NCBI GenBank assembly: GCA_964476375.1
Contig: CAYYZW010000155.1
Coordinates: forward strand, 1-64,000
Source of the DNA: SAT2750 sp964476375
GTDB taxonomy: Bacteria; Planctomycetota; Planctomycetia; Pirellulales; Pirellulaceae
Direction: 5' to 3'
Length of the DNA stretch: 64,000 nucleotides
Made by a program: the position numbers and the translations under genes. Every line of letters starts with the position of its first letter. The stretch's first letter is position 1. This document shows, in pieces, positions 33,671 through 41,468 of this stretch. The notes beneath the pieces are model-generated. The model did not search any database and had not been told where the DNA came from. It saw only the letters and a list, made by a program, of their open reading frames with translations.

Positions 33671-35152
33671 CTAACGGGCAGCGAGGATCTCCAGTCGCCC
33701 CTGTCCGATCCAGGAGAGGAGCGAAGCAAGTGGCAGGTGGGCCTCCGCATCCCCAAGACGGGTGTCGAGGATCTTGATCCTGTCGGCGCCGGTTCTGCCC
33801 CCTGCGGCTGTTGCATCGAGTCCGATCCAGCGGTCGCCGATCCAGACCTCGTTCCACATGTGATAGCCATATCCCGGTGAATTTCCAGGGACATAGACCA
33901 GCCCGACCGCGATCCGGGTGGGGATCTCTCGAGCGCGACAGAGCGCTGCAAGCAGGACGGCATGCTCGGTACAGTCGCCCTGTCTGGATTCAAGGACATC
34001 CAGGGCGGAGGCAAAAGCCTGCGAGTAGTCCTTCCTGTCGATCAGCATATGAACATGTTTTTCCAGGGCGAGTGCAAGTTGCCAGCGGTCTTCCGTTTCC
34101 GGGAGAATACGTGCTGCCTGCCTGCTGATGGCGGGATCCCCGCTCTGGATCATCGCGCTGGAAGCAAGGTGCCCGTCGTCTGGTTCCAGTGGCTGCTGCT
34201 CGAGGACAGACGCGGGGCCCGGGGGGTGAACATCGATCTGGTAGGTCTGCCGGTCCAGCCTGGTGACAGTCTGGAAGCTGTCGTTGGAGAGTGCGGGGGT
34301 CACCGGCCTTTCCAGGTGCAGCTGGTAACGGACCTGGCGAGCCTGCCGGGGATTCTCCAGGGGCTGGTTGACCGGTACCATCAGCGCGCCAAGCAGGTCC
34401 CCGGATGGGTCTTCCAGGGGTTGCTCGGCGAGCTCCCGGGTTGCCAGGAATTGCCAGAGCTCGATTCCCTCGATGCGAACCGCGTGGACCGTACCCTGGC
34501 TGTCTATCCACATCCAGCTCACCAGTTCGCCGGTCGGGAGCGGATCCGTGCGCCGTACCTTGAGAAGCTGCTTGATCCCGCCAGGAGTGACGATCGACTC
34601 TTCCTTGAGGGCCGTCAGCACCACGTTACTTGCCTGCAGGACCTGGGGTGTCAGTTCCGTCACGGTTCGTGTTTCACCCGCATGGAGCGGGGACTGGAGC
34701 AGGCTTCGGGTGACCGAAAAGAAACCACCCTGTTCCGGATTCCAGGGGATCGTCGTCGTTGTTGTTCCACGTTCTATCGAGAGACCGCCGGGTACCAGAC
34801 TGCCGGTGGTGGTCGTTGTGGAGGGTCCGCTGGTCTCGGTTTGGGAAAAATCCCTCAGTTCCCCCGACACGGTGGTGGTGGTTTCCAGTTGCAGCTGCTG
34901 CCGGGTAATTTCCTCCCCGCGGCGGATTGCCATCTGGACCTGTTGCCGTGTGACCACCAGTGGTGTCCCGTCCCGCTGGATTCTCTCCTCGCTCTGGTGC
35001 CCCCAGCCAATTCGTTCACCATTGAGCAGGACCAGAAACCACTGTTCACCAGCAGGTTCCTGGAGATCCTGAACTGCCTGGTGCTGCCGGCAGCCGGGGA
35101 GCCAGAGTGCTGTCATGAGCGCGAGAAGCCAGGAGGTGAGAGAACGATCCAC
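33671..35152 (-). CDS. Transglutaminase-like lipoprotein
   Basis: A roughly 493-residue lipoprotein: GTG 35152 gives a short signal peptide with an LPGC lipobox (LLALMTALWLPGC). The frame stays open upstream to 35512 but would overlap the divergent gene. The C-terminal domain (about 385-465) is a transglutaminase/protease-like fold with a Cys-His-Asp triad: GDCTEHAVLLAALCRAREIP, GYHMWNEVWIG and WIGLDAT. Such domains cleave or cross-link peptides, but many act as structural peptidases. The middle region is beta-rich with TTTTT-type tracts, which may be an unstructured surface segment. It is convergent with the NUDIX gene. Substrate unknown. Confidence 0.77.
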   Translation of the reverse strand: MDRSLTSWLLALMTALWLPGCRQHQAVQDLQEPAGEQWFLVLLNGERIGWGHQSEERIQRDGTPLVVTRQQVQMAIRRGEEITRQQLQLETTTTVSGELRDFSQTETSGPSTTTTTGSLVPGGLSIERGTTTTTIPWNPEQGGFFSVTRSLLQSPLHAGETRTVTELTPQVLQASNVVLTALKEESIVTPGGIKQLLKVRRTDPLPTGELVSWMWIDSQGTVHAVRIEGIELWQFLATRELAEQPLEDPSGDLLGALMVPVNQPLENPRQARQVRYQLHLERPVTPALSNDSFQTVTRLDRQTYQIDVHPPGPASVLEQQPLEPDDGHLASSAMIQSGDPAISRQAARILPETEDRWQLALALEKHVHMLIDRKDYSQAFASALDVLESRQGDCTEHAVLLAALCRAREIPTRIAVGLVYVPGNSPGYGYHMWNEVWIGDRWIGLDATAAGGRTGADRIKILDTRLGDAEAHLPLASLLSWIGQGRLEILAAR

Positions 35153-35404
35153 GATAGTTTTTCCGGCGGGAAATGATTCCAGGTGCAGGGATTGTAGCAA
35201 AACGCCGTATCCCGCCTGCTGGAAAAACGAACATCCCGGCTGTAACGCTTGTTCGGACTGGATAAACACCACGGGCTCCCGGTTTTCCCCAGTCATTTTT
35301 GCTTTGTCTATTTCGTGACCTAGGTTTGGGTAGATCACCGCTGGCCAGGCCGGCCGATCGATCCACCGTTCTTGTTCTTTGGCCCCCAGGGGCAGTGAGT
35401 TGTC

Positions 35405-36100
35405 ATGAGTTTTCTGAAGCGTATTTTCACGGGTGAGATGGGCGAACAGTCCATAGGTGCTGGGCAAGAGAATGACCTGCAGGCACTGTCTCCAAGGGAG
35501 ATGGAAGCCCACCTGGAGGTTGATTGTTACGGTGATTTTCAGTTGACCGGCGCCGTGCGACCTTCCTATGGTCTGCAGGTGATTCCACAGCAGGGATACC
35601 GCAGGGAGAGTTTCCGGGACCGGGAATCCGGTGCCGAGGTTCCGATGTTAACGGCAGCGGCCTCCGAGGAGATTCTCTTTGAACTTTTCATGGATCTGCT
35701 GGGTCCGCTTGGAAATATCGTGGACATGGTGCTGGAAACGAGCCATCACTGCAGGGTGGGAGAGCATGATGATCTGTACCGTGAGCACATCGACATGCCT
35801 GTTCTCAAGAGCGTGCTCTGGGATTATGAGGACCTGCTGACCAACGACGGGTGTAGTGGGATCGCCGTACTCAACCCGTCACAACAACAGGAAGTCCAGT
35901 TTGACGAGCACAAGATCCTGCTCGTTTACGGGGATCCGCTGGACCGCTTTGAAGAGATCCTGGAGTCTTACGGAGTACCACGCCGTGACGATATCCAGTT
36001 CATTACCGAGGCCGAGCATGTCCATTCATCGAGGGATGAATTCAGGGACAGTTTCGATCTCTTCCGTACACGGATTGGTGCCGAGGGTTACCGCGGTTAG
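35405..36100 (+). CDS. Conserved hypothetical protein
   Basis: A 231-residue acidic soluble protein without recognised domains. It begins MSFLKRIFTGEMGE and holds the conserved-looking segments DCYGDFQLTGAVRPSYGLQV, MDLLGPLGNIVDMVLETSHH, LKSVLWDYEDLLTNDGCSGI and FDEHKILLVYGDPLDRFEE. The mix of acidic surface and hydrophobic core looks like a cytosolic globular protein. I believe similar proteins occur only in planctomycetes, but this is from memory. It is divergent from the transglutaminase gene and convergent with the VIT-VWA gene (14 bases between the stops). The function is not known. Confidence 0.6.
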   Translation: MSFLKRIFTGEMGEQSIGAGQENDLQALSPREMEAHLEVDCYGDFQLTGAVRPSYGLQVIPQQGYRRESFRDRESGAEVPMLTAAASEEILFELFMDLLGPLGNIVDMVLETSHHCRVGEHDDLYREHIDMPVLKSVLWDYEDLLTNDGCSGIAVLNPSQQQEVQFDEHKILLVYGDPLDRFEEILESYGVPRRDDIQFITEAEHVHSSRDEFRDSFDLFRTRIGAEGYRG

Positions 36101-36114
36101 TCTCCCGGGAGGCC

Positions 36115-38403
36115 CTAGTCCTTCAACTGGTAGGCCTGTCCCTGGATGACCACCGTCACGGTCCCTTCCAGGGCAAGGTAGTGGGATGCATCGGTGCCGA
36201 GGTCACGCGCCAGGCGGAAGTACTCGGCGCTGTACCGCTTGATTTCGATCATCTCCTTTTTCTGTTTCTTGGTGATCGTCGAGTCCTCCCAGATGCCATT
36301 GCGTTGGAAAAAGGTCTTGGATCGCACGTTCTGAACCGTCTGAAGTGTCACTTCCTTGTCACTTGCCAGGTCCAGGACCCTGGCACCACCCCCGCCGAAT
36401 CCGGCTGCGTTCCCACGCTGCAGGGCTGCCTTGGCAGCACGCTGCACAACCCCGGATTTGCCTCCCGGCGCTGCGGAGAGCTGGTCAAGGGCCTCGTTGG
36501 TAAGCTCGCGCCCACGGGCTTGTTCGACCGGGCCACCCGTGTCATCGGCAAGGAAGGAAGTGTAGGGGGTGAGAATACCGTGCCGCTTGGAAAGGGCAAT
36601 CAGTTCATCCACCAGTTCCTCGTTTCGGCCTTCCAGGTCAATCTTGTCGATGATCTCACCGATCCGTCTCATCGCCCAGAGCCGTTCCACGTAACCCCGG
36701 GAACTGTCCGGGGAATGTTTCACCAGTGTCCCGGTGAACTGGAATTTCTCCTTGTCGCCTCCTACCTTGCCCTCGACAGTTAACTTGACGGCACCGGAGT
36801 GCTTGTAGCGACCGACAAGCACAAGCTGGTCACCGGCGAACAGGTCATAGGCATCTCGTGGGTAGACGCGGCTGGTCACCGCTCCTCTTTCGACCCCCAG
36901 CCCATCGATGTCATAGTGAATGGCAATGTCGGTCATGGCCGGGGCACCGATGCGCTCGTACAGCCGACTTACCTGCGCCTCGATATCCTCGTCCGGGCGG
37001 ACATACTGGCTCTGGCCAAAACACTCGCGGGCCAGCTTGTCCAGGAGACGGCTGTTGACGTCATAGCCGACGCCAAAATTGAAGATCCTCGCCCGTACGG
37101 CATTGTGTTTTGTTGCATTGGCCACGATCGCGTTGGCGTTGGTCTGGCCTGCCGTGGGGAGCCCGTCGGTGAGGAAGATCACGTAACTGGGGTCCTGGTC
37201 ATCCTTGAGCATGTCCAGGGCTGCCGTCAGCGCCCCGTCAATATTGGTGCTGCCACCGGCGTGAATCCCTTCGACAAAACCGAGAGCCTGCTTGCGCGTG
37301 TTGTCACCATAACGCTGCATCTCGGGCTGAAAACTCTCGATCTCCGTATCGTAGGCGACGATGTTAAAGAGATCCCCCTTGTTGAGATTGTTGAGTACGA
37401 AGCGGAGGGCTCCCTTGGCCTGCTCGATTTTTGTACCACTCATGCTGCCGGACCGGTCGACCACGAAGACAACGTTCTTGCGGATCGTCCTGTCGACTGC
37501 CGACTGGATCTCCGGGCTGACCAGCAGCATGAAATAACCGTCCTCTTTTTCCACCGGCCGGTAAGAGACCAGGCTGGCAGCCACGGCCTTGTCACCGACG
37601 TCATACATCAGTCGGAAATCACTTCCCGGGATGACATGGTTCTGGATCGACTGCACGGTCGCCTGGCGAGGGCCCGTTCGCTTGATCTCCAGGGCGTGGC
37701 TGGGACTATAGATGTTCTTGATCGCCACGTCGCTCTTGAGCGAGACACGGATGGCCAGTTTCTCGACCGGCTTGGATGTGTACTTGGCAGTGCTCAGCGG
37801 AAGCAGTAATTCGGTGAGGCCACCGATCCGAGGGCAGACCTGGCTGTAACGAAGCGTGACCGTGCGTTCTGCCCCGGCCGGTACCGGAAAGACACTGGTC
37901 TTGAACATGCCGCTTCCCATCCACTCCAGGAGAGCTGGGTCCCGGTTGCGTCGGATGTAGCCCTCGTAGATACGGCGAGCTTCCTCCCGGTCAAGCAACG
38001 TGCCATCAAATTCCTTGCCATCGACAAGCAGTGTCAGGCGATCAATCGCGCTGTCATGGGGGATGGGGAACATGAAGCAGACTTCCATTGTCCGTGGCCC
38101 GGTATTCACGAACGTCTGGGAGACCTGGACCCGGGCGACCTGGTCACTGATCGTGGCATTCAGCTCCAGCTGCTTGATGCGGTAGGAGGACGGCGGGGGA
38201 ACCGGGGGCCGTGGTGGATGGGGAGGGTGAATGATCGGTCGGGGGATACGAAAATGATGGTCCGGATGGACATCGACCAGCAGTCCCTGGCCCATGGTGG
38301 CAAGGGGGGTGGTCAGCAGGATTGCCAGCAGAATCACAAGCTGCACCATGTTCTGTTGGAGAGCGATGTGTCCGTTTTCTTGTCCCCGGGTCATGCTGAC
38401 CAT
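36115..38403 (-). CDS. Exported VIT and von Willebrand A domain protein
   Basis: A 762-residue protein of the inter-alpha-trypsin-inhibitor heavy-chain type. ATG 38403 follows GGAGG with eight bases, and a signal peptide MVQLVILLAILLTTPLATMG begins near residue 19. A Pro/His-rich linker (HPPHPPRPPVPPP) leads into the VIT domain (about residues 70-190: QLELNATISDQVARVQVSQT; FMFPIPHDSAIDRLT; YEGYIRRNRDPALLEW). The VWA domain follows (about 265-440) with a full metal site DRSGSMSG and the LTDGLPTAGQTN strand. The C-terminal part is helical. VIT-VWA proteins are abundant in planctomycetes; the ligand and role here are unknown. Confidence 0.82.
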   Translation of the reverse strand: MVSMTRGQENGHIALQQNMVQLVILLAILLTTPLATMGQGLLVDVHPDHHFRIPRPIIHPPHPPRPPVPPPSSYRIKQLELNATISDQVARVQVSQTFVNTGPRTMEVCFMFPIPHDSAIDRLTLLVDGKEFDGTLLDREEARRIYEGYIRRNRDPALLEWMGSGMFKTSVFPVPAGAERTVTLRYSQVCPRIGGLTELLLPLSTAKYTSKPVEKLAIRVSLKSDVAIKNIYSPSHALEIKRTGPRQATVQSIQNHVIPGSDFRLMYDVGDKAVAASLVSYRPVEKEDGYFMLLVSPEIQSAVDRTIRKNVVFVVDRSGSMSGTKIEQAKGALRFVLNNLNKGDLFNIVAYDTEIESFQPEMQRYGDNTRKQALGFVEGIHAGGSTNIDGALTAALDMLKDDQDPSYVIFLTDGLPTAGQTNANAIVANATKHNAVRARIFNFGVGYDVNSRLLDKLARECFGQSQYVRPDEDIEAQVSRLYERIGAPAMTDIAIHYDIDGLGVERGAVTSRVYPRDAYDLFAGDQLVLVGRYKHSGAVKLTVEGKVGGDKEKFQFTGTLVKHSPDSSRGYVERLWAMRRIGEIIDKIDLEGRNEELVDELIALSKRHGILTPYTSFLADDTGGPVEQARGRELTNEALDQLSAAPGGKSGVVQRAAKAALQRGNAAGFGGGGARVLDLASDKEVTLQTVQNVRSKTFFQRNGIWEDSTITKKQKKEMIEIKRYSAEYFRLARDLGTDASHYLALEGTVTVVIQGQAYQLKD

Positions 38404-38649
38404 CGAATGTGCCTCCGCAAGGTGAATTTGGTTTCGGGTCCCTGGGTTGACTTGCCAGGTGTTTTTCCTCATGGATTAATAGACGTCACGAGCCTGGTTC
38501 CGGTTCCCTCCGGTTCAACCTGAATTTTGATTTATAGTATCGTGAAATTGTTTTGCGTGTTCCACTTGACCTTGCCGCCTGGGGCAGCTTTTGACACACT
38601 ACCGCCCCGTTTCGAGTCAGAAACCCGGGAGTTCTCCCGGTCAAGAAAG

Positions 38650-39330
38650 ATGTCTTATTTTTCGATCCAGTCAGCCAGTTGGTCGGTGGTCCTGGTGGCC
38701 ATGATGCTGCCAGGCTGCCTGGCCCCCGATATCTGGAAGCTTGCAGACCAGGGTCCGGGGAACGTCGAGGAACTGGGAGGGGATGGTTTTACCGGTCCAC
38801 GGCTGGAAAACCCGATGGTCCTCCCGATCCAGGACCGGGAGTTGGTCTGGGGTCAGCTGGTGGACACCCTGGATGACTATTTTCGCATCGCTGTTGAAGA
38901 GCGGGTCCGGCTGGTGGGGACCGTGTTGACCGAGGGGCGGATCGATACCGCTCCGGCACCAGCTGCGACATCGCTTGAACCGTGGCGTCAGGATTCCATT
39001 CCCGGATACCATAACCGGCATGCGACTTACCAGTCGATTCGCCAGAGGGCCGTGGTGCGAGTGATTCCAGTGGCGGATGGTTTCAAGATTGATGTGGCAG
39101 TTTACCGGGAACTGGAGGACGTGGACCGTCCCGAGTTCGCCACGGTCGGCGGAGCGACGCTTCGGCACGATGGTTCCCTGACACGACCGGACAAGCAGAG
39201 AGAAAACCGGCCGGACCGGCTGGGCTGGATACCGATCGGGCGAAACCCGGCCCTGGAACAGGCAATCCTGTTTCAGCTTCAGGAGAGAATGTCGGCCCCC
39301 TCGGAACCGATGCCGACCGTGGCCCCTTGA
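38650..39330 (+). CDS. Hypothetical lipoprotein
   Basis: A 226-residue protein. ATG 38650 gives a signal peptide with lipobox LPGC (SWSVVLVAMMLPGC); Shine-Dalgarno AAGAAAG lies close upstream. The frame opens earlier, at 38527, but without signal features. The mature part has few recognisable motifs: VWGQLVDTLDDYFRIAVEER, AVVRVIPVADGFKIDVAVYRELEDV and NPALEQAILFQLQERM. This could be a beta-rich outer-membrane-associated protein. It is divergent from the VIT-VWA gene and convergent with a histidine kinase. No function can be proposed. Confidence 0.6.
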   Translation: MSYFSIQSASWSVVLVAMMLPGCLAPDIWKLADQGPGNVEELGGDGFTGPRLENPMVLPIQDRELVWGQLVDTLDDYFRIAVEERVRLVGTVLTEGRIDTAPAPAATSLEPWRQDSIPGYHNRHATYQSIRQRAVVRVIPVADGFKIDVAVYRELEDVDRPEFATVGGATLRHDGSLTRPDKQRENRPDRLGWIPIGRNPALEQAILFQLQERMSAPSEPMPTVAP

Positions 39331-39361
39331 GTATCCTCTTATCCTCTGGGCGCCGGGGATC

Positions 39362-40150
39362 TCAGGCAGCTGCCTTGGGAGTCGTGCCGGCCGCAGGCAG
39401 CATGATCGTGAACTGGGTTCCCTTGCCGACGCTGCTCTCCACGCGGATCCGACCCTGGTGGGCTTCGATGATATTACGGCAGGCAGAGAGTCCCAGTCCG
39501 GTTCCTCCCTTGCCACTCTCGTCGGGGCCTTCCTTGGTGCTGTAAAAGCGATCAAAGATTTTCGGCAGCTTGTCCTGGGGAATTCCGGATCCGGAATCCC
39601 GAACCGTCATTACCACCATCCCCTGGTCTGGATCGTGGGAAAGTTTCAGCAGGACAGTTCCTCCCTCCGGCATTGCCTGGCGGGCATTGATCAGCAGGTT
39701 AATCAAGACCTGCTGGATCTGGTTCCCGTTGGCCATCGCTTCGGGAACATTGTCAAACTGCTTTTCCACGTGGATACGGTACTTGGTCATTTCCCGTTCA
39801 AGCAGAACCAGCGATTCCTCGAAGATCTGTCCCAGGTTGGTCGCTTCCAGCTCATCCGACCGGTTGCGGGCCATGCCCAGCACCGCATTGGTGATTTGTG
39901 CTGCCCGTTCGCTTGCCTTGAGGATCTTGTCGAGCGCCTTGTCACGGGTCTCCTTGTCATCGTGGCGGAGTCCCATCTTGGCATAGTTCATGATCGTCAT
40001 CAGCACGTTGTTGAACTCGTGCGTGGTCGTGCTTACCAGCTCACCAAGCGCCGTCATTTTTTGCGCGTTGACAAGCTGCTTTTGCAACTGGTCGACCTGG
40101 TCTCGCAGGTCGCTCTTGCTTTCGGATTTCTTGTTTTTCGATTCGGCCAT
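39362..40150 (-). CDS. Soluble sensor-less histidine kinase
   Basis: A 262-residue kinase core with no membrane segment and no sensor domain. A coiled coil (QVDQLQKQLVNAQKM) precedes the H box STTTHEFNNVLMTI, with the phosphoacceptor His near residue 44. The N box NLLINARQAMP, the G1 box RDSGSGIPQ, F box FDRFYSTKEG and G2 GGTGLGLSACR are all present, so it is catalytically complete. It needs a partner for input or may respond to an intracellular factor. No response regulator is adjacent. Start: ATG 40150 or GTG 40159. It diverges from the short gene at 40354, whose promoter is very strong. Confidence 0.82.
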   Translation of the reverse strand: MAESKNKKSESKSDLRDQVDQLQKQLVNAQKMTALGELVSTTTHEFNNVLMTIMNYAKMGLRHDDKETRDKALDKILKASERAAQITNAVLGMARNRSDELEATNLGQIFEESLVLLEREMTKYRIHVEKQFDNVPEAMANGNQIQQVLINLLINARQAMPEGGTVLLKLSHDPDQGMVVMTVRDSGSGIPQDKLPKIFDRFYSTKEGPDESGKGGTGLGLSACRNIIEAHQGRIRVESSVGKGTQFTIMLPAAGTTPKAAA

Positions 40151-40307
40151 CGATGCCACACGACCCGATCTGGAAAACTAGTTACAGGCTGAATATCTTA
40201 ACTTGCTTACCGTATCCCTTATGTTTACTCTGTCTTGCCCGATGCGTTTCTCTTAACATGTTGTCAATTAAGGGGTTAGGTGCATGTTAATTATCGGAAA
40301 AGCGATC

Positions 40308-40336
40308 TTGGGAACTCAAATCCAAGGGGCTATAAT
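40308..40336 (+). promoter_or_regulatory. Strong sigma-70-type promoter for the 40354 gene
   Basis: TTGGGA, 17 bases, TATAAT: a perfect -10 box and a four-of-six -35 box (TTGxxA). Predicted transcription start near 40343, about 11 bases before the ATG at 40354, so the leader would be very short, with GAG as the only Shine-Dalgarno-like element. Confidence 0.6.
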
Positions 40337-40353
40337 CCCCGGGCATTGAGAAA

Positions 40354-40650
40354 ATGATGGATAAAGAGGTGGTTTTTGAGGGCATGGAATTGAATACGGT
40401 AGCGATATTGCACCAGGCCACGGAAACGGCGCGCATGATGGGATACGAGATTCGCGAGGAGTGGCTTGGAGGAACCGGCGGCGGGGGTTGTGAATTCGGG
40501 GGAAAGAAGTGGATTTTTCTGGACGTTGCAGATAATCCGCTGGAACAGCTGGAGAGCGTGGCGGATGTACTCTGCCAGGATCCCGCCATTCATCTGATTG
40601 AATTGCCTGTCCCACTCCGCAAACTCTGGGGAATCGGCAAGGTCGGCTGA
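40354..40650 (+). CDS. Small conserved hypothetical protein
   Basis: A 98-residue soluble protein with no domain I recognise. Its layout is a helix (LNTVAILHQATETARMMGYE), a glycine-rich turn GGTGGGGCEFGGKKWIFLD, and a C-terminal helix-turn (ADVLCQDPAIHLIELPVPLRKLW). A good promoter at 40308-40336 and an ATG with a short leader support a real gene. From memory, homologues exist in other planctomycetes. It is convergent with nadD, six bases apart. A Cys in the glycine-rich turn and another near residue 74 could bind metal, but this is speculative. Confidence 0.65.
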   Translation: MMDKEVVFEGMELNTVAILHQATETARMMGYEIREEWLGGTGGGGCEFGGKKWIFLDVADNPLEQLESVADVLCQDPAIHLIELPVPLRKLWGIGKVG

Positions 40651-40656
40651 TACCGG

Positions 40657-41271
40657 TCAGTCTGTTTTCACGTAGAGTTCGTGGCTGGCGATATACTGCT
40701 CGACGGCCCGTGGAGTTCGGAAACGGAGGCTTTGCCGGTGGGCTGTTCGCTCTCGCAGATCGCGACTGGAAAGGTCCAGCTGGGGCATCTGGACAACAGC
40801 CTGGCGAGCCTGGTCAAGTTGTTCTTCCGAGGCCAGTGGTCGAAGGTGCTGGAAATTGACAGCTGGCTGACCGGGCCGGGCAGCGACGGCAGGGACAGCC
40901 AGTTCCAGGATCCGGCCCGGGTCTCGCCAGGAAGGCAGGTCCCTGAGCGAGTCGGCTCCCATCAACAGGTAGAGCGTTGCCTGGGGATGCGTCGTCTTCA
41001 TATCGGCCAGGGTGTCCACGGTATAGCTCAGGCCTCCCCGCTCAATCTCGACAGGGGAGCATCGGAAGGCAGGATGTCCGGCGATGGCCAGTTCCACCAT
41101 CTCCATGCGTTGCTGGGGGGAGGCCCCGGTTGCATCACTCTTGTGTGGCGCAGTAGCCGCCGGGATAAACAAGACCTCGTCCAGCGGTATCTGTTCCAGG
41201 CAGACCTCCGCCAGCAACAGGTGCCCGTAGTGGATGGGGTCAAATGACCCGCCCAGGATACCTATCCGCAT
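40657..41271 (-). CDS. nadD: Nicotinate-nucleotide adenylyltransferase
   Basis: Adenylates nicotinate mononucleotide in NAD synthesis. The 204-residue protein has GILGGSFDPIHYGHLLLAE with the HxGH motif, the VLFIPAATAPHK segment, RCSPVEIERGGLSYTVDTL and YLLMGADSLRDLPSWRDP. The C-terminal SSRDLRER replaces the more usual ISSTxIR but keeps the Ser and Arg. It ends RTPRAVEQYIASHELY, typical of bacterial NadD. It is divergent from priA. Confidence 0.94.
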   Translation of the reverse strand: MRIGILGGSFDPIHYGHLLLAEVCLEQIPLDEVLFIPAATAPHKSDATGASPQQRMEMVELAIAGHPAFRCSPVEIERGGLSYTVDTLADMKTTHPQATLYLLMGADSLRDLPSWRDPGRILELAVPAVAARPGQPAVNFQHLRPLASEEQLDQARQAVVQMPQLDLSSRDLRERTAHRQSLRFRTPRAVEQYIASHELYVKTD

Positions 41272-41468
41272 GAGAATTCCTGTCTGAGCGTTGAGAGTCT
41301 ATGATTGGCTACCGGGAACATCCTATCTATTCCCACAGCCGCTTGCTTGCCAGAGAGCCCTCTTGATTGCTATCGTAACGATCCGCATGCGGTCAGGCCA
41401 CCGGGCCTGGGAAGAAGGACTTTTTGGTTTCGCAATGGAGCACCAGGCCAGGAGCACCTTGCCTTTCG

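Noticed and set aside
35165..35216. GGCGGGA and TCCCGCC inverted arms upstream of the transglutaminase gene
   Set aside because: Seven-base arms with a 38-base loop are weak, GC-rich and may be chance; no supporting context.
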